Of a DNA stretch of 15,373 nt, positions 7,611-14,670 are shown one piece after another (position 1 is the stretch's first letter; each line of letters opens with the position of its first letter). The notes beneath the pieces were generated by a model, which made no database searches, had not been told where the DNA came from, and was given only the letters and a program-made list of their open reading frames with translations. Position numbers and translations under genes: made by a program. The stretch comes from Candidatus Bathyarchaeota archaeon (GTDB lineage Archaea > Thermoproteota > Bathyarchaeia > Bathyarchaeales > B26-1). The stretch is from NCBI GenBank assembly GCA_018396795.1, contig JAGTRH010000012.1, positions 1 through 15,373 on the forward strand. Direction: 5' to 3'.

Positions 7611-8459
7611 ATGGAGAAGCGTAGACTAGGTAGGACTGGAGAGCAGCTTTCAATAATAGGCTTCGGCGGGATAATCGTTATGAATAGAGACCACTCTTCT
7701 GCAAGCAGTATAGTTACTAAAGCGGTTGAGAGAGGAATTAACTATTTCGACGTTGCACCCATCTACGGAAACTCTGAGGAAGTTCTGGGACCTGCGCTTG
7801 AACCTTATCGGGACAAAGTTTTCTTGGCATGTAAAACTGAGAAGCGCACTAAGGATGGGGCCATGGCGGCATTAAGCAGGTCTCTTCGGTTACTTAGGAC
7901 CGATTACTTCGATCTGTATCAGCTTCACGCAGTAGACGGTTTGAAAGAAGTCGAGCAAATCATGGGTAGCGGAGGCGCTATGGAAGCCCTGTTAGAAGCC
8001 AGGGAACAGGGTCTTATAAAATACATAGGCTTCACCTCGCATTCCGAGGATGCTGCACTAGCTTTACTCGACTCTTTTAATTTCGACACTATGTTGTTCC
8101 CGTTCAACTGGGTTTCCTGGCATAGGTTAGACTTTGGAAAACGGGTTTTGAAAAAGGCTGTTGAAAAAGGCGTGGGCATACTCGCAATTAAGGCTCTTGC
8201 TAAAAGAAAATGGCGGCCTGAGGAGAAGGATAAGTATGAGTGGCCGAGATGGTATGCTACTGTAGAGAGCTTCGAGGAAGCATCGCTCGCCCTAAGATTC
8301 ACCCTGTCTCTTCCAGTAACCTCTGCAGTGAGTCCAGGCAGGGTTGAGCTCCTATGGTGGGCATGCGACATAGCTGATTGTTTTAAGCCTTTGACGAGAG
8401 AAGATGAGAGCAGACTAGTAGAGCTTAGCAGTGGTCTCGACCCTGTTTTTCCTCAATAG
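7611..8459 (+). CDS. Aldo/keto reductase family oxidoreductase
   Basis: A cytoplasmic NAD(P)H-dependent carbonyl reductase of 282 residues, a usual length for short members of the family. The catalytic tetrad is visible: Asp47 and Tyr52 in FDVAPIYG, Lys75 in CKTEKR, and His106 in LYQLHAVDG. The N-terminal MEKRRLGRTGEQLSIIGFGG and central GLIKYIGFTSH segments are typical. There is no C-terminal cysteine cluster, so it is not of the Fe-S-bearing type. The ATG has a weak GAAGG (7597-7601) nine bases upstream. It stands alone on the plus strand between the lyase and the aldolase. In a fucose- or rhamnose-like pathway the fitting job would be to reduce the aldehyde released by the aldolase (lactaldehyde-like), or to act on a sugar or uronate. 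That is inferred from context only. Confidence 0.9.
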   Translation: MEKRRLGRTGEQLSIIGFGGIIVMNRDHSSASSIVTKAVERGINYFDVAPIYGNSEEVLGPALEPYRDKVFLACKTEKRTKDGAMAALSRSLRLLRTDYFDLYQLHAVDGLKEVEQIMGSGGAMEALLEAREQGLIKYIGFTSHSEDAALALLDSFNFDTMLFPFNWVSWHRLDFGKRVLKKAVEKGVGILAIKALAKRKWRPEEKDKYEWPRWYATVESFEEASLALRFTLSLPVTSAVSPGRVELLWWACDIADCFKPLTREDESRLVELSSGLDPVFPQ

Positions 8460-8732
8460 AATATCTTAACAGGCATGATTCTTCTTATGGGTCGTCAACA
8501 TCCTGTTTTAAAGGCGGACGTTTTTTCTCGCCGGAGGCGAATGACTGTTTAAATTGGAAGGATGCTGGTTAAGATCAAGACGGTTTAAAACTGTTTTCAA
8601 TTTCTTCCCGTTGCGGGTTAATGCTCCCAGTAATTAGGTATTGTTGGCAAGTTGTTAGTCTAGGGTTCTATAGGGTTTAAAAGTGGAAGATTCTGGGCTG
8701 AAATTATAGGAGACGTGAATCTGCACCGAAAC

Positions 8733-8740
8733 TTTTATAT
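8733..8740 (+). promoter_or_regulatory. Box A of the aldolase gene
   Basis: TTTTATAT, preceded by CGAAAC, which is purine-rich like a BRE. It predicts transcription starting near 8763-8765, giving a leader of about 30 bases that contains the Shine-Dalgarno at 8783-8788. It is the cleanest promoter in the window. Confidence 0.65.
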
Positions 8741-8782
8741 TTAAAAGATTATTATGCGATTTTGAAGCAGCGTGTTTGGAAA

Positions 8783-8788
8783 GGAGGG
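8783..8788 (+). promoter_or_regulatory. Shine-Dalgarno that fixes the aldolase start
   Basis: GGAGGG with six bases to the ATG at 8795. The longer frame would begin at a TTG at 8762, at or before the predicted transcription start, so 8795 is preferred. Confidence 0.8.
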
Positions 8789-8794
8789 AAATTT

Positions 8795-9622
8795 ATGAGT
8801 CTGGTTGGCAAGAAAATTAGGCTTAGGCGCATCTTTAAAGACGATGGGAAGACCTTCGTCGTAACTATGGACCATGGAGTGGATTTAGGTCCAGTTCACG
8901 GTCTTGAGGACGTTAAGGCCGCTGTCAAAAAAGTTCTCAAGAATGAATATAGGCCTGATGCGATATTAATGAATCCTTCCATGATAAAACTATGCTATGA
9001 GGAAATAGCTGGTGCACTTGGTGTGATTGCACGTTTAGATGGAACAGCCACTATATTAGGTCCAGACATAACAAATTACCGTTTGTTCTCTTCAGTAAGG
9101 GAGGCTTTGATGATCGGTGCTGACGGTGTAGCTACAATGGCCTTCATAGGTGTTGAAAGAGAGTCTCAGAATTCAGAGAAGGTTGGCAAAGTTTCTCAAG
9201 AATGCGAAAGATGGGGTATGCCGCATATAGTCGAGGCTTTACCGCCCGAGATAATAGAATATCATTTTAAACCTGAAGCGAAGCGGAAATGGCCAGACGC
9301 GGAGCATGTAAAATTTGTGGATAGAGTGGCAGCTGAACTCGGTGCGGACGTGGTTAAATCATATTATACGGGTAACCCAGATTCATTTAGGGAAGTAGTA
9401 AAATGCTGCCCCGCTCCGATTATAGTGTTGAGTGGTCCTGGAGCAGGTGATCCTGAAGGATTATTAAGGATGGTTGAAGATGTGTTGCAGGCTGGAGCTA
9501 AAGGAGTCATAATGGGCAGAAACGTGTGGGGGCATAAGGATCCGGCTGCAATGGTAACAGCCATTTCGAAAATAGTGCATGAAGAAGAAAGTGCTGAAAA
9601 GGTCGTGAAAATAATAAAGTAG
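8795..9622 (+). CDS. Class I aldolase, DhnA/archaeal FBP aldolase family
   Basis: A TIM-barrel Schiff-base aldolase of 275 residues. Motifs are VVTMDHGVD (22-30, with Asp26 in the place of the conserved active-site Asp), the Schiff-base lysine Lys188 in VVKSYYTG, and the phosphate-binding segments LSGPGAG (212-218) and MGRNVWG (240-246). The family holds archaeal fructose-bisphosphate aldolase, the ADH synthase of aromatic biosynthesis and LsrF. The Tyr-Pro-Arg-Gly segment carrying the catalytic Tyr in the first two is replaced here by EALPPE (147-152), so a plain FBP aldolase is doubtful. Set among a sugar isomerase-like protein, an FGGY kinase and a reductase, it more likely cleaves a ketose-phosphate made by this cluster, perhaps to a three-carbon phosphate and an aldehyde. 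Start and promoter are well supported. It ends 10 bases from the convergent isomerase-like gene. Confidence 0.85.
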   Translation: MSLVGKKIRLRRIFKDDGKTFVVTMDHGVDLGPVHGLEDVKAAVKKVLKNEYRPDAILMNPSMIKLCYEEIAGALGVIARLDGTATILGPDITNYRLFSSVREALMIGADGVATMAFIGVERESQNSEKVGKVSQECERWGMPHIVEALPPEIIEYHFKPEAKRKWPDAEHVKFVDRVAAELGADVVKSYYTGNPDSFREVVKCCPAPIIVLSGPGAGDPEGLLRMVEDVLQAGAKGVIMGRNVWGHKDPAAMVTAISKIVHEEESAEKVVKIIK

Positions 9623-9632
9623 AAAGGTTAAA

Positions 9633-10994
9633 TCATGTAACTATAACGTTAATATCTAGGAGTCTACACAGCTCGACAAGGTCCTCCACATAGTCGCCAT
9701 AAACGAGATGATAATGTTGAGCCAGTATGTTTTCTGAGAAATCCTTCGTTCTATTTCCCAACAATATTTCTAGGCTGGCGTATGCCGGTGCCTCTATTTG
9801 CCATCCTATTTCACGCCATTCTCTGGGCCTTATAGCATCGCCTTTTGTTATATGCATCATATATTTGTCGCCGGTTGATGCAAGTCTAGCCAAAGTTATG
9901 CTTCCAGTCTTCATGGGACCAACTATCATTAGACCGGATAGTTTGCCCCACGCATATTTATACAGTCTCGGAACGTTTTCAAGGGCTGATTGCGGTATCA
10001 TTCCACAAACGCCCATTAGCAATCTGTCTTCAAACATGTCGTAAAGCTCCAAGTATACTGAGCGCTGCCCACTAATGTAGTCTATAATCAACTCGGTTAC
10101 TAGACCAAGGACATCGCTTTCACATACAACAGGTATCTGTTCCCCAATTAACGCGAGAGGTACACAGGGAGTTATGCCGTAGTAGATTGGTAAACCATAG
10201 ACGCACTTCATGCTAACAGCATTGAATTTCCTCTCATCAATAATCTTTTTCAAAGCCAGACTTATCTTAGCGGCTTTCTTTAAATCGTCTCTAGATACCT
10301 CTCTATCCATGTTCCAATTCTCAAATCGATCAGATATAAGCTCCTCGATTTCTTCATCGCAAATCTCATCTGCCTTTAGTAGAAGTCTATGAACTTCATA
10401 ATCTTCAACTTCTACACCTATTTTGCTGCGGAGTGAGGTTTGATCGAAACTTGCTGTATAGCTACCCATGTCTGCATAACCGAATATGCCGACCTTTGAA
10501 TATGCAAGCTTGTTTATTGCTGAAGCAATTTGGGCGAACTTCAATATTTTTTTACGAACTTCAATATTTTCTGGATTTCCAAAGACCATTTTAAGCTTAG
10601 CACCCATCACTTTCAGTGGGTGTAGGACAGCTGACATGCCTGCTGCTCCTGCTGGAGCTATGAGCATGTTTTTTTCTTGGATGGATGATAACGCCCATAA
10701 CAGAATCGGTTTATTAAAAAAGGGCCTTAAAGTGTTTATTATCGCGGGCGGTTCAGCCCAAGATGGAATTAGTGCCGTTATAAAATCGAATTCCGCGGAT
10801 CTTAATTTTGAAACAGCATCGTTTACATCAGGCGGGTTGATGACTGGTCCTGCCTCAACCTCTATTTTTATACCTAGTGAACGCATAGTGTCTTTGGCGT
10901 GATTCGTGATTCCTTTTAGAATATTAAGAGTATCAGCCGTATATGCAGGTGATATGAAATTCACGAAGCCAGTGCGCAAAACCTCTCCCTTCAA
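9633..10994 (-). CDS. L-fucose/L-arabinose isomerase-fold protein
   Basis: The protein has 453 residues and is cytoplasmic. It matches the COG2407-type fucose isomerase-like family: an N-terminal Rossmann-like region (1-170), MKC (262-264), VVCESDVLGLVTELIIDYISG (289-309), GSITLARL (364-371) and AQHYHLVYGD (425-434) followed by VEDLVELCRLLDINVIV. Asp294 and the His427/His429 pair fit metal ligands of the family. The acidic residue often seen just after the Lys-Cys motif is not obvious (the text runs KCVYGLPIYYG), so isomerase activity is likely but not assured. The expected reaction is aldose-ketose conversion of a free sugar before phosphorylation. The frame opens at a TTG (10994) with a TATA element 30 bases upstream; a second TTG at 10979 (residue 6) is also possible. 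It is divergent from the GH4-kinase operon, which supports a shared pathway. Confidence 0.8.
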   Translation of the reverse strand: MKGEVLRTGFVNFISPAYTADTLNILKGITNHAKDTMRSLGIKIEVEAGPVINPPDVNDAVSKLRSAEFDFITALIPSWAEPPAIINTLRPFFNKPILLWALSSIQEKNMLIAPAGAAGMSAVLHPLKVMGAKLKMVFGNPENIEVRKKILKFAQIASAINKLAYSKVGIFGYADMGSYTASFDQTSLRSKIGVEVEDYEVHRLLLKADEICDEEIEELISDRFENWNMDREVSRDDLKKAAKISLALKKIIDERKFNAVSMKCVYGLPIYYGITPCVPLALIGEQIPVVCESDVLGLVTELIIDYISGQRSVYLELYDMFEDRLLMGVCGMIPQSALENVPRLYKYAWGKLSGLMIVGPMKTGSITLARLASTGDKYMMHITKGDAIRPREWREIGWQIEAPAYASLEILLGNRTKDFSENILAQHYHLVYGDYVEDLVELCRLLDINVIVT

Positions 10995-11018
10995 CCTATA
11001 GGATTATATTTTTTAGGA

Positions 11019-11028
11019 ATATATATAT
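11019..11028 (-). promoter_or_regulatory. Box A of the isomerase-like gene
   Basis: A ten-base alternating AT stretch (ATATATATAT) centred 30 bases before the TTG at 10994. The spacing predicts a leaderless or nearly leaderless mRNA. No Shine-Dalgarno precedes this TTG. Confidence 0.5.
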
Positions 11029-11122
11029 TCTTCGGTCTTGGAAGATATCGCCGTTAAGAATCCTACGAAGCGCCGTTTCTGATCGGGGGAAAAGTTAGAC
11101 AATACGCTGATCGCTGAGGCTC

Positions 11123-11149
11123 ATTATGTTTTAACAATAATTATGTTTT
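11123..11149. repeat. Direct repeat ATTATGTTTT x2, 17-base period, possible operator
   Basis: Two exact copies of ATTATGTTTT lie at 11123-11132 and 11140-11149, between the divergent promoters of the isomerase-like gene and the GH4-kinase operon. They begin about 70 bases upstream of the GH4 box A. A related ATTATGTTAAC lies in the lyase/reductase divergent region. A regulator site is plausible, but such AT-rich strings also arise by chance. Confidence 0.35.
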
Positions 11150-11195
11150 CTTAACTAAGTTTCAAAGAAGATTATGACTGCCTATCTAGAGACAA

Positions 11196-11205
11196 AATAT
11201 AAATA
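11196..11205 (+). promoter_or_regulatory. Box A of the GH4-kinase operon
   Basis: AAATATAAAT, with AGACA just upstream. Transcription would begin near 11227-11231, leaving at most about ten bases before the ATG at 11240, or none before a GTG at 11231. Confidence 0.55.
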
Positions 11206-11239
11206 GTTTTAACTCGTCTAAAAACATTACGTGATCCGT

Positions 11240-12592
11240 ATGGTTGACGTTAAAATAAGCATTATTGGTGCTGGCAGCGCAACATTCTCCTTAGCACTTG
11301 TTAAGGATTTGTGCTTAACGCCAAACCTTGAAGGCAGTACCATTAGTTTTATGGACGTAAATAAAGATAGGTTGGATGCCGTATACACTTTATGCAGAAG
11401 ATATGCCGATGAGGTCGGCATCCAGCTTAGGCTCGAAAAAACTTTAGACCGGAGGGAATCTTTGAAGAATGCGGACTTCGTTATAAACACGGCCTTAGTC
11501 GTCGGCTATAGTGGCTATAGGGAAGGCTGGAACATAGGGTTCAAGAATGGCTATAGGTTTGGCGGCAGCTATCATATTATGCATGATGAAGGTTTTTGGA
11601 TAAACTTCTATCAGTTTAGGCTCTTCGAGTCCATAATAGAGGATATGCTAGATATATGTCCAAACGCATGGTATATTCAGCTTGCTAACCCGGTTTTAGC
11701 TGGTACAACTTATATTGGGCGGAAATATCCTAAGCTGAACTTCGTTGGGCTATGTCATGGCTTCAGTGGCGTATACCATCTTGCGAATATCCTAGGTTTC
11801 AACAGGGAAGACATAACGTTTGAGGCGCCTGGCGTGAATCATTTTATATGGTTGACACGTTTTTACCATAAGGGTGAAGATGCATTTCCAGCTTTAAACA
11901 AATGGGTGGAGGAGGAAGCATCAAGATATTGGGGGGCCTGTCCACCAAGTGACGCTTTAGGACCCAAAGCTGTAGACCTCTACAGAAAATTCGGCGTATT
12001 TCCAATCGGGGATACATGCACGCCGGGAGGTGGATCATGGCCTTGGTGGTATCATGTGGACGATGATACAGAACGTAAGTGGGGAGAGAACCCGCGCAAA
12101 TGGTGGAGCTTTGTGCTTGAGCCGGCGAAAGAGGATCCTGTTGCCAGGCTGATCAGGATGGCGAATGATACGACCATTAAGGTTACAAGCATTTTCCCAC
12201 CTGAGAAATCTGGAGAGATAATAGTTCCTCTGCTAGAATCAATTGCATGCGATGTACCAAGAGTATTCATAGTCAACATAATGAATACTGGGGATTTTGT
12301 TCCAGGTGTACCAGGAGATTTTGAGGTAGAGGTTCCAGCATTGGTTAGTAAAAGGGGTGTTCAAGGAATCAGGACTAGCGGGCTGCCTAAATCCTTGATC
12401 GCTTACATTATGCGTGATAGGGTTGCGCCGATCGAGGTTGAGCTCGAAGCCTATGAAAGCGGGAGTAAAGAGCTTTTGCTTGAGCTTATTATGATGGATC
12501 CTTGGACGAGGTGTGAAGAGCAAGCAAGAAGCCTCTTGGAGGATATACTTAGGATGCCTCGTTGCGAGGAGATGCGTCAACACTATAAGTGA
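11240..12592 (+). CDS. GH4 family NAD- and Mn-dependent glycosidase
   Basis: Family 4 glycosidases cleave glycosides by an oxidation-elimination-reduction route using NAD+ and a divalent metal. Numbered from the in-frame GTG at 11231, the protein shows the Rossmann motif ISIIGAGSATFS (9-20), the family Asn-Pro (153-154), the metal-binding Cys175 in LCHGF and His204 in GVNHFIWL, and KSGEIIVPLLESI and VEVPALVSKRG later on. The Cys and His positions match those known in Thermotoga AglA (174 and 203), and the whole chain resembles the AglA-like branch rather than the phospho-glycosidases, which carry Asn after Cys. Substrate is open: alpha-glucoside, alpha-glucuronide or alpha-galacturonide, the last two fitting a neighbouring lyase. 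I chose the ATG at 11240 because it fits the family N-terminus; the GTG at 11231 would suit a leaderless mRNA. The FGGY kinase follows after 25 bases in the same operon. Confidence 0.9.
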   Translation: MVDVKISIIGAGSATFSLALVKDLCLTPNLEGSTISFMDVNKDRLDAVYTLCRRYADEVGIQLRLEKTLDRRESLKNADFVINTALVVGYSGYREGWNIGFKNGYRFGGSYHIMHDEGFWINFYQFRLFESIIEDMLDICPNAWYIQLANPVLAGTTYIGRKYPKLNFVGLCHGFSGVYHLANILGFNREDITFEAPGVNHFIWLTRFYHKGEDAFPALNKWVEEEASRYWGACPPSDALGPKAVDLYRKFGVFPIGDTCTPGGGSWPWWYHVDDDTERKWGENPRKWWSFVLEPAKEDPVARLIRMANDTTIKVTSIFPPEKSGEIIVPLLESIACDVPRVFIVNIMNTGDFVPGVPGDFEVEVPALVSKRGVQGIRTSGLPKSLIAYIMRDRVAPIEVELEAYESGSKELLLELIMMDPWTRCEEQARSLLEDILRMPRCEEMRQHYK

Positions 12593-12617
12593 CTGGTTGA
12601 AATAGTTGGGGATGATT

Positions 12618-14123
12618 ATGAGCTATCTTTTAGGAATAGATGTTGGCACAACAGCTGTGAAATGTGTTCTCTTCGATCTAAGGGGTAAAGTTGTTGCGTC
12701 CGGTAGGACTGAATACACTCTAACTATGCCTAAACCAGGGTTTGTAGAGGTAGAGGCGGAAACCTATTGGAATGCCTTTAAAGAGTCGCTTGGTAAAGTT
12801 TTAAGCATATCGAAAATAGATGCTGAAGAAATTTTAGGCGTCAGCGTATCGAGCCAGGGAGAAAGCTTTGTAATACTGGACAAAGACGGGGATCCCTTAA
12901 GTAGAGTGATAGTATGGCTCGACAATAGATCGGAGGAGGAAGCTCAAATTATAAAACGCGAATTCGGGGTGGACGAAGTATACCGTATTACGGGGCAGAA
13001 TGATATTATCTCAACATGGACCGCCACTAAGATGCTCTGGTTAAAGAGAAACCAGCCTGCAGTATTCGAAAAGGCACACAAGTTTCTGTTGCTCGAGGAC
13101 TACTTCATCTACAGGTTGTCCGGCAAATTTATAACCGACTATTCCATAGTCTCTTCTTCTCTGCTTTTCGACATATCTCATAAAAGATGGTGGAATGATA
13201 TTCTCAGTTTTATCGGCTTAGATGAGGATAATCTTCCAGAGCTTAAACCTTCTGGTGTGCTAGTGGGGGATATTGGTGAAAAAGTGGCGAAAGAAACAGG
13301 GCTTTGCAAACATACTATGGTATCGACTGGGGCTTACGATCAGGCAGCAAGTGCTTTAGGAGTAGGAAACATAGAACCAGGAGTAATTTCTGAAACTACA
13401 GGTGCTGCGCTTGCCATTGTTGCAACAGTGGATAAAATGGTTTTAGATCCCATGCGAAGAATGCCGTGTCACTGTCACGCTGCTCCAGGCAAATATTTTT
13501 TGCAGCCTTGGTGTCATACGGCGGGTGTAATCTTAAAATGGTTTAGAGATAACTTTGGCCATGTAGAAATTGAGGCGGCCAATAAAATGGGTCTGGATCC
13601 TTACGATCTGCTAACACTTGAAGCTGCACAGGCTCCTCCTGGATCAGATGGATTGATTTTGCTACCGCATTTCATGGGAGCGGCTTCCCCTGAATCCGAT
13701 CCAAAGGCTAAAGGCGTTTTATTCGGTCTAACATTATATCATAGTAAGGGCCATGTTATAAGGGCTATAATGGAATCAGTTGCCTACATGCTTAGAAGAA
13801 ACATAGAGACACTCGGAGAGATAGGTGTTGAGATAAGGGAAGTGAGGTCTTGTGGAGGGGCAGCTAGAAGCCCTTTATGGAATCAGATTAAAGCAGATGT
13901 TCTGCAAAAACCCGTGTTAACTATTCATACAGAGGAGACCTCAGCATTAGGTGCTGCTATGCTTGCTGGTCTAGCTACAAAAACCTTTGGCTCGCTAGAA
14001 GCCGCGGGGTCCATGATTTCTATAAAAGATAGAAAAGATTCGCTAAAAGATAACAAAGCAATATATGAAAAACAATACAAAACTTATATGGCATTATATG
14101 AAAGAATAAAGGAACTATTTTAA
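12618..14123 (+). CDS. FGGY-family sugar kinase (xylulokinase-like)
   Basis: An ATP-dependent sugar kinase of 501 residues, the usual FGGY length. It has the N-terminal phosphate loop GIDVGTTAVK (6-15), WLDNR (100-104), the catalytic base Asp241 in TGAYDQAASALG (237-248), a second phosphate region SETTGAAL (258-265), and the adenosine-binding CGGAARSPLWNQIKADVL (412-429). A Cys/His-rich piece (MPCHCHAAPG, 282-291, and WCH, 298-300) is denser than usual, though this part of the family often has a Cys-His pair. It should phosphorylate the ketose made by the isomerase-like protein. The exact sugar (xylulose, fuculose, rhamnulose, a ketouronate) cannot be read. A TTG at 12606 and an ATG at 12612 are in frame upstream, but the ATG at 12618 has GGGG six bases before it and gives the family-typical start. 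It is the second gene of the GH4 operon and converges with the small genes on the right. Confidence 0.92.
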   Translation: MSYLLGIDVGTTAVKCVLFDLRGKVVASGRTEYTLTMPKPGFVEVEAETYWNAFKESLGKVLSISKIDAEEILGVSVSSQGESFVILDKDGDPLSRVIVWLDNRSEEEAQIIKREFGVDEVYRITGQNDIISTWTATKMLWLKRNQPAVFEKAHKFLLLEDYFIYRLSGKFITDYSIVSSSLLFDISHKRWWNDILSFIGLDEDNLPELKPSGVLVGDIGEKVAKETGLCKHTMVSTGAYDQAASALGVGNIEPGVISETTGAALAIVATVDKMVLDPMRRMPCHCHAAPGKYFLQPWCHTAGVILKWFRDNFGHVEIEAANKMGLDPYDLLTLEAAQAPPGSDGLILLPHFMGAASPESDPKAKGVLFGLTLYHSKGHVIRAIMESVAYMLRRNIETLGEIGVEIREVRSCGGAARSPLWNQIKADVLQKPVLTIHTEETSALGAAMLAGLATKTFGSLEAAGSMISIKDRKDSLKDNKAIYEKQYKTYMALYERIKELF

Positions 14124-14184
14124 CTGGGCGCAAGAAGATTAGAAAAGTTGCTGGTGCGCTTATACTGGAAGGCTAAATATACTA

Positions 14185-14199
14185 ATGGGATTTTCCCAT
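14185..14199. repeat. Inverted repeat ATGGGA-TTT-TCCCAT
   Basis: A perfect six-base stem with a three-base centre, between the convergent kinase gene and the thioredoxin/small-peptide pair. It could form a hairpin at the end of either transcript. There is no strong T-tract after it, so a terminator role is uncertain. Confidence 0.35.
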
Positions 14200-14251
14200 A
14201 AGTGAAGTTCATCAAGCTTTTCCTTGAACGTTTCCTTTGCACGCTTAGCCG

Positions 14252-14344
14252 TTACATGTGGCTGTAAATCATAAGCCCTATGACGACTATTATGAAGACC
14301 AGGATTATGCTTGTTCGAGCGACTCTTAAAGTCTTCTCCTTCAT
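14252..14344 (-). CDS. Small single-span membrane peptide (30 residues)
   Basis: An ATG at 14344 opens a 30-codon frame with a TAA at 14254-14252. The peptide begins with a basic MKEKTLRVAR segment, then has a hydrophobic run IILVFIIVVIGLMIY (residues 13-27) and ends in SHM: one membrane span with a positive N-terminal side that should face the cytoplasm. GAGGGCGA just before the ATG can act as a ribosome-binding site. It starts 14 bases after the thioredoxin-like gene stop on the same strand, so co-transcription is likely. Function is unknown. A different frame on the same strand stays open past the stop (to 14160) and encodes a charged helical segment, so a frameshifted longer gene of about 60 residues is possible. 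Confidence 0.45.
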   Translation of the reverse strand: MKEKTLRVARTSIILVFIIVVIGLMIYSHM

Positions 14345-14358
14345 TCGCCCTCAGCTTC

Positions 14359-14631
14359 TCATCCGGCTGCTTCCAAGACTAGTTTTTCAACCTCTTCCGG
14401 GCTTGGAACCCGCCCCATGATCTTCACGGTGTTGTTCACCGCTATGGCTGGCGAAACCAAGACGCCGTATTTCTGCACCGTTTCCCTAGACATTATGTTG
14501 GCCTTCTGAACATTCACCGTTACATCGTTTCTCCTGAGTTTTTCAACAGCTTTCTCAACAGCCTTCTTGGCTGCTTGGCAACGTGCACAAGGAGGCTCCG
14601 GACCTATGATTTCAACAGTTACTTCTTTCAA
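14359..14631 (-). CDS. Small thioredoxin-like redox protein (CxxC)
   Basis: A 90-residue cytoplasmic protein with the thioredoxin-fold order beta-CxxC-helix. The redox motif CARC is at 15-18, a long amphipathic Ala/Lys/Glu helix follows (20-35), then VSPAIAVN (59-66) with the cis-proline at 61, and a final helix (77-89). It resembles the archaeal small redox-active disulfide proteins (thioredoxin_3 type). The likely role is thiol-disulfide exchange with an unknown partner. The only possible start is the TTG at 14631: the frame has a TGA about ten codons upstream with no ATG or GTG between. A TTTAAATA element at 14671-14678 lies about 43 bases upstream. The next gene encodes a small membrane peptide 14 bases downstream. 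It is not obviously part of the sugar pathway. Confidence 0.85.
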   Translation of the reverse strand: MKEVTVEIIGPEPPCARCQAAKKAVEKAVEKLRRNDVTVNVQKANIMSRETVQKYGVLVSPAIAVNNTVKIMGRVPSPEEVEKLVLEAAG

Positions 14632-14670
14632 ACCGGATTCGCCTAAAGAAGGCCTGTGTCAAACAGATGG

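Larger units (their letters stand above)
8460..8794 (+). other. Intergenic region upstream of the aldolase
   Basis: These 335 bases hold no convincing gene. A T-run at 8522-8527, within GGCGGACGTTTTTTCTCGCC, could end transcription of the reductase gene, since archaeal termination often uses T-tracts. It is followed by a small hairpin CGCC-GGA-GGCG. The right end holds the aldolase promoter (8733-8740) and ribosome-binding site. A 25-codon open frame near 8475 has no ribosome-binding site and no distinctive features, and I do not call it. Confidence 0.45.

Noticed and set aside
7925..8371. 148-codon minus-strand frame opposite the aldo/keto reductase
   Set aside because: It covers the region of the catalytic motifs on the other strand and shows Ser-rich shadow composition; no start signal is visible.
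8475..8552. 25-codon open frame downstream of the reductase
   Set aside because: No ribosome-binding site, no hydrophobic or conserved-looking segment, and a length expected by chance.
9727..10902. Plus-strand open frames opposite the isomerase-like gene
   Set aside because: Antisense shadows of a clear coding sequence, with Ser/Phe/Ile-rich composition typical of reverse-strand reading.
12612..12617. An ATG six bases upstream as start of the kinase
   Set aside because: The GGGG ribosome-binding sequence would abut this ATG, while the next ATG at 12618 has proper spacing and gives the usual family N-terminus.
8795..14123. A sulfoquinovose (sulfo-EMP) pathway: glycosidase, isomerase, kinase, class I aldolase and reductase
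   Set aside because: The order of reactions is similar, but the kinase is FGGY rather than PfkB type, the isomerase-like protein has the fucose isomerase fold, and no sulfonate transporter or YihQ-type glycosidase is present.
8795..14123. An AI-2 (Lsr) system, because LsrF is DhnA-type and LsrK is FGGY
   Set aside because: No LsrB/A/C/D transporter, LsrR or LsrG is present, and GH4, isomerase and lyase genes point to glycan use instead.
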